DNA of 64,000 nucleotides from contig CAZEUG010000001.1 of NCBI GenBank assembly GCA_964515055.1, positions 124,001 to 188,000 of the forward strand, given 5' to 3'. Under the pieces are notes generated by a model that ran no database searches, was not told where the DNA came from, and saw only the letters and a program-made list of their open reading frames with translations. Source of the stretch: QAMX01 sp964515055. Lineage in GTDB: Bacteria; Bacillota; Clostridia; Oscillospirales; QAMX01. This document shows, piece by piece, positions 62,367 to 64,000 of the stretch; within the stretch, counting starts at the first letter, position 1, and each line of letters opens with the position of its first letter. Made by a program: the position numbers and the translations under genes.

Positions 62367-63497
62367 ATGATCAAAGTAGGAATTGTCGGCGGCCGTGCCA
62401 AATCGACCATGGCAGGCTTTCGCGCTCTGGATAACGTCGAAGTCACGGCAGTTTGCGACCTGAACGAAACCTGCATGAATCAGATCGCGGATGAATTCAA
62501 CATCCCGCATCGCTATCGCGTGTTCGAAGATATGCTGGAATCGGATATTGACGCGGTGGTGCTGGCCTCGCCCATGCAGTGCCATGTGCCGCAGGCGGTT
62601 GCAGCCATGGAAGCCGGAAAGCACGTTATGAGCGAGGTGACGGCCGGCGTCACCATGGATGAGCTCTGGTGGCTGATTGAAACCAAGGAAAAATACGGCA
62701 AGATTTACATGATGGCCGAGAACTATATTTACACGCCGGAGGTGCAGCTTGTCAAAAATCTGCGCAAAGCCGGTAAATTCGGCACACCGTTCTATGCCGA
62801 AGGCGAATATCTGCATGATGTCACCGACCTGACCATGTATTCCAACGGCAAACGCTCCTGGCGCACCTACTGGCAGCTGGGCAAACGCGGTGCCTTCTAT
62901 CCGACCCACTCGCTGGGGCCGGTGATGGAGTGGTTCTCCGGTGACCGCGTAAAGGAGATTTCCTGCTTCGGCACCGGCGGCGAATTCTGGCGCCCGGATC
63001 TGAAACAGGACGAACTGACCGTCACCATGTGCCGCATGGAGAGCGGTGCCCTCGCCAAGATTACCGTCGCCTGCAAAGCGCCGCGCCCGCACAATATGCA
63101 CGCAACGCTCCTTCAGGGGACAAAGGGCTGCTACGAATCGCCACGTGGCCTCGGCGACGATCATAAGATCTGGCTGGAGGATGACCCGATCGACGACGGC
63201 AAGGAGCGCAAATGGCGTCCGCTGCACGATTTCGATGAATACCTGCCGGAACGGTACCGCAACCCACCGGAAGCGGCCAAAAACGCCAGACACCACGGCG
63301 GCGACTTCTATGTCGTCAAGGACTTTGTCGATGCCATCGTTTCGGGCGAAGAACCGGATGTCAACGTCTACCGCGCCTGCGAATGGACGGCGGTTGGCCT
63401 GCTGAGCGAGCTGTCGGTTGTTAATCGCGGTCGCGTGATGGATATGCCGAACTTCCGGAAGAATATGCCGAACTCGGAGAAAAAGATTACACTGTAA
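62367..63497 (+). CDS. Gfo/Idh/MocA-family protein, GH109-like
   Basis: A 376-residue NAD-binding protein without a signal peptide. KVGIVGGRAKSTMAGFRAL starts the Rossmann fold. EVTAGVTMDELWWLIETKEKYGKIYMMAENYIYTPEV, AEGEYLHDV and PTHSLGPVMEWF resemble GH109 enzymes, which cleave alpha-GalNAc via NAD-dependent redox, more than plain inositol dehydrogenases. The long C-terminus contains HHGGDFYVVKDFVDAI. AAGGAG precedes the ATG, and it has its own promoter and terminator. Hydrolase versus oxidoreductase activity cannot be told from sequence. Confidence 0.82.
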   Translation: MIKVGIVGGRAKSTMAGFRALDNVEVTAVCDLNETCMNQIADEFNIPHRYRVFEDMLESDIDAVVLASPMQCHVPQAVAAMEAGKHVMSEVTAGVTMDELWWLIETKEKYGKIYMMAENYIYTPEVQLVKNLRKAGKFGTPFYAEGEYLHDVTDLTMYSNGKRSWRTYWQLGKRGAFYPTHSLGPVMEWFSGDRVKEISCFGTGGEFWRPDLKQDELTVTMCRMESGALAKITVACKAPRPHNMHATLLQGTKGCYESPRGLGDDHKIWLEDDPIDDGKERKWRPLHDFDEYLPERYRNPPEAAKNARHHGGDFYVVKDFVDAIVSGEEPDVNVYRACEWTAVGLLSELSVVNRGRVMDMPNFRKNMPNSEKKITL

Positions 63498-63510
63498 CCC
63501 ATACATCAAA

Positions 63511-63557
63511 AAACGCCATGAACCGCCCCTGATGGGGATGGTTCATGGCGTTTCTGT
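63511..63557 (+). terminator. Terminator between GH109-like and SLH genes (probably bidirectional)
   Basis: AAACGCCATGAACC (63511-63524) pairs with GGTTCATGGCGTTT (63540-63553), with an inner CCCC/GGGG stem. TTTCTGTTT follows on plus, and a T-run (TTTTTTGAT) on minus. Confidence 0.85.
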
Positions 63558-63569
63558 TTGGTTATGCAA

Positions 63570-64000
63570 TTATTTGACCATCCGGTAAATGCGTTCCATC
63601 GTCAGATAGGCCTGTTCACGCGTATAGGAGCCGAGCGGGTCAAAACGATTGCCGCCCGTTCCGTTCATGATGCCGACAGTGCCGACAAACGAAACATAGG
63701 TTTTTGCCCAGCTCGCAATCGAAGCGTCATCAGCAAACACAACGTCCGCTCCGGAACGGCTGATTCCGGCAAGCGTTGCCGTTACAGTCAGCATTTTGGC
63801 GGCTTCTACCCGCGTCACAGCACCGTCCGGCCGGAATGTGCCGTCCGGATAGCCGGATATGATGCCCAGCGCGTAGGCTGCCAGAACACACCGGTCAGAC
63901 GTGTCCGGGAAGGGATACGCCAAAAGGACATCGTCGAGCGAACGCCCCGTTTCAGATGCGATCAGCTCTTCCAGCGTACAGCCCCTGAGCTGCGTGAGCA
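63570..64000 (-). CDS. S-layer homology (SLH) domain protein, C-terminal part (5' end off window)
   Basis: The minus-strand frame is open from the window edge to the stop at 63570, giving about 143 codons. YPFPDTSDRCVLAAYALGIISGYPDGTFRPDGAVTRVEAAKML is a canonical SLH repeat, and VFADDASIASWAKTYVSFVGTVGIMNGTGGNRFDPLGSYTREQAYLTMERI is a second. SLH repeats bind pyruvylated secondary wall polymers, so this is a surface protein anchored at its C-terminus. The N-terminal region and function are outside the window. Confidence 0.9.
   Translation of the reverse strand, partial: LTQLRGCTLEELIASETGRSLDDVLLAYPFPDTSDRCVLAAYALGIISGYPDGTFRPDGAVTRVEAAKMLTVTATLAGISRSGADVVFADDASIASWAKTYVSFVGTVGIMNGTGGNRFDPLGSYTREQAYLTMERIYRMVK

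Overview
The window is a gene-dense chromosomal segment of a moderately GC-rich, low-G+C-lineage Gram-positive bacterium, most likely an uncultured member of the Clostridia (Oscillospirales/Christensenellales-like). The evidence is the ctsR-mcsA-mcsB-clpC operon with a canonical CtsR operator, the yicC-remA-gmk-rpoZ-priA-def-fmt-rlmN-prpC-prkC-rsgA gene order, a PASTA-domain kinase, S-layer-homology domains, pyruvate phosphate dikinase, the three-gene GlpA-like/GlpB-like/DUF1667 module, and strong AGGAGG ribosome binding sites with TTGNNN-17-TATAAT promoters. No rRNA, tRNA, transposase, phage gene or CRISPR array was seen. Family names below come from motif recognition by eye, not from searches.

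Layout. 1-4841 (minus): a lipoprotein with a DUF4838 (alpha-glucuronidase-like) domain running off the left edge, and a membrane-tethered Ig-like-repeat protein. 5133-10702 (minus): pyruvate phosphate dikinase; a glutaminase-A-like (DUF4965) protein overlapping a YjdF-like membrane protein. 10839-15505 (minus): the CtsR-controlled clpC operon. 16064-18869 (plus): ferredoxin, TrmN6-like and RsmI methyltransferases, PHP phosphoesterase. 18981-21214 (minus): homoserine dehydrogenase and a translationally coupled Gfo/Idh protein. 21411-37698 (plus): a long housekeeping stretch from uppP and ftsK through an SIS-type deaminase, yicC, remA, gmk, rpoZ, priA, def, fmt, rlmN, prpC, prkC to rsgA, closed by a strong terminator. 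37766-48322: a divergent sugar-catabolic locus. On minus are a GH38 alpha-mannosidase, two TIM-barrel isomerases and a GH2 beta-galactosidase; on plus are an SIS-HAD fusion and an HldE-like PfkB kinase. 48471-51561 (plus): glycerol-3-phosphate dehydrogenase-like module behind a consensus promoter and a terminator-like leader. 51667-59073 (plus): small lipoprotein, CdaR/PucR-like regulator, ftsE-ftsX-M23 peptidase-S41 protease, an ispDF fusion and a deformylase paralogue. 59207-64000: a membrane-anchored GH99-like protein, a GH109-like Gfo/Idh protein, and the end of an SLH-domain protein.

The most interesting region is the divergent locus around 45.7 kb. Two well-formed promoters point away from each other, and a perfect 16-bp palindrome lies at the exact midpoint of their -35 boxes. 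One arm encodes two exo-glycosidases plus isomerases. The other encodes a GmhA-like SIS domain with eroded active-site loops fused to a HAD phosphatase, followed by a heptose-kinase-like protein. The plus leader also carries a hairpin that buries the ribosome binding site. I read this as a co-regulated glycan or sugar-phosphate pathway whose substrate I cannot name. A second regulatory candidate is the glp leader (48373-48470), where a terminator hairpin and an alternative pairing share bases. Everything else is conventional Clostridial housekeeping, with a few unusual couplings listed in the findings.
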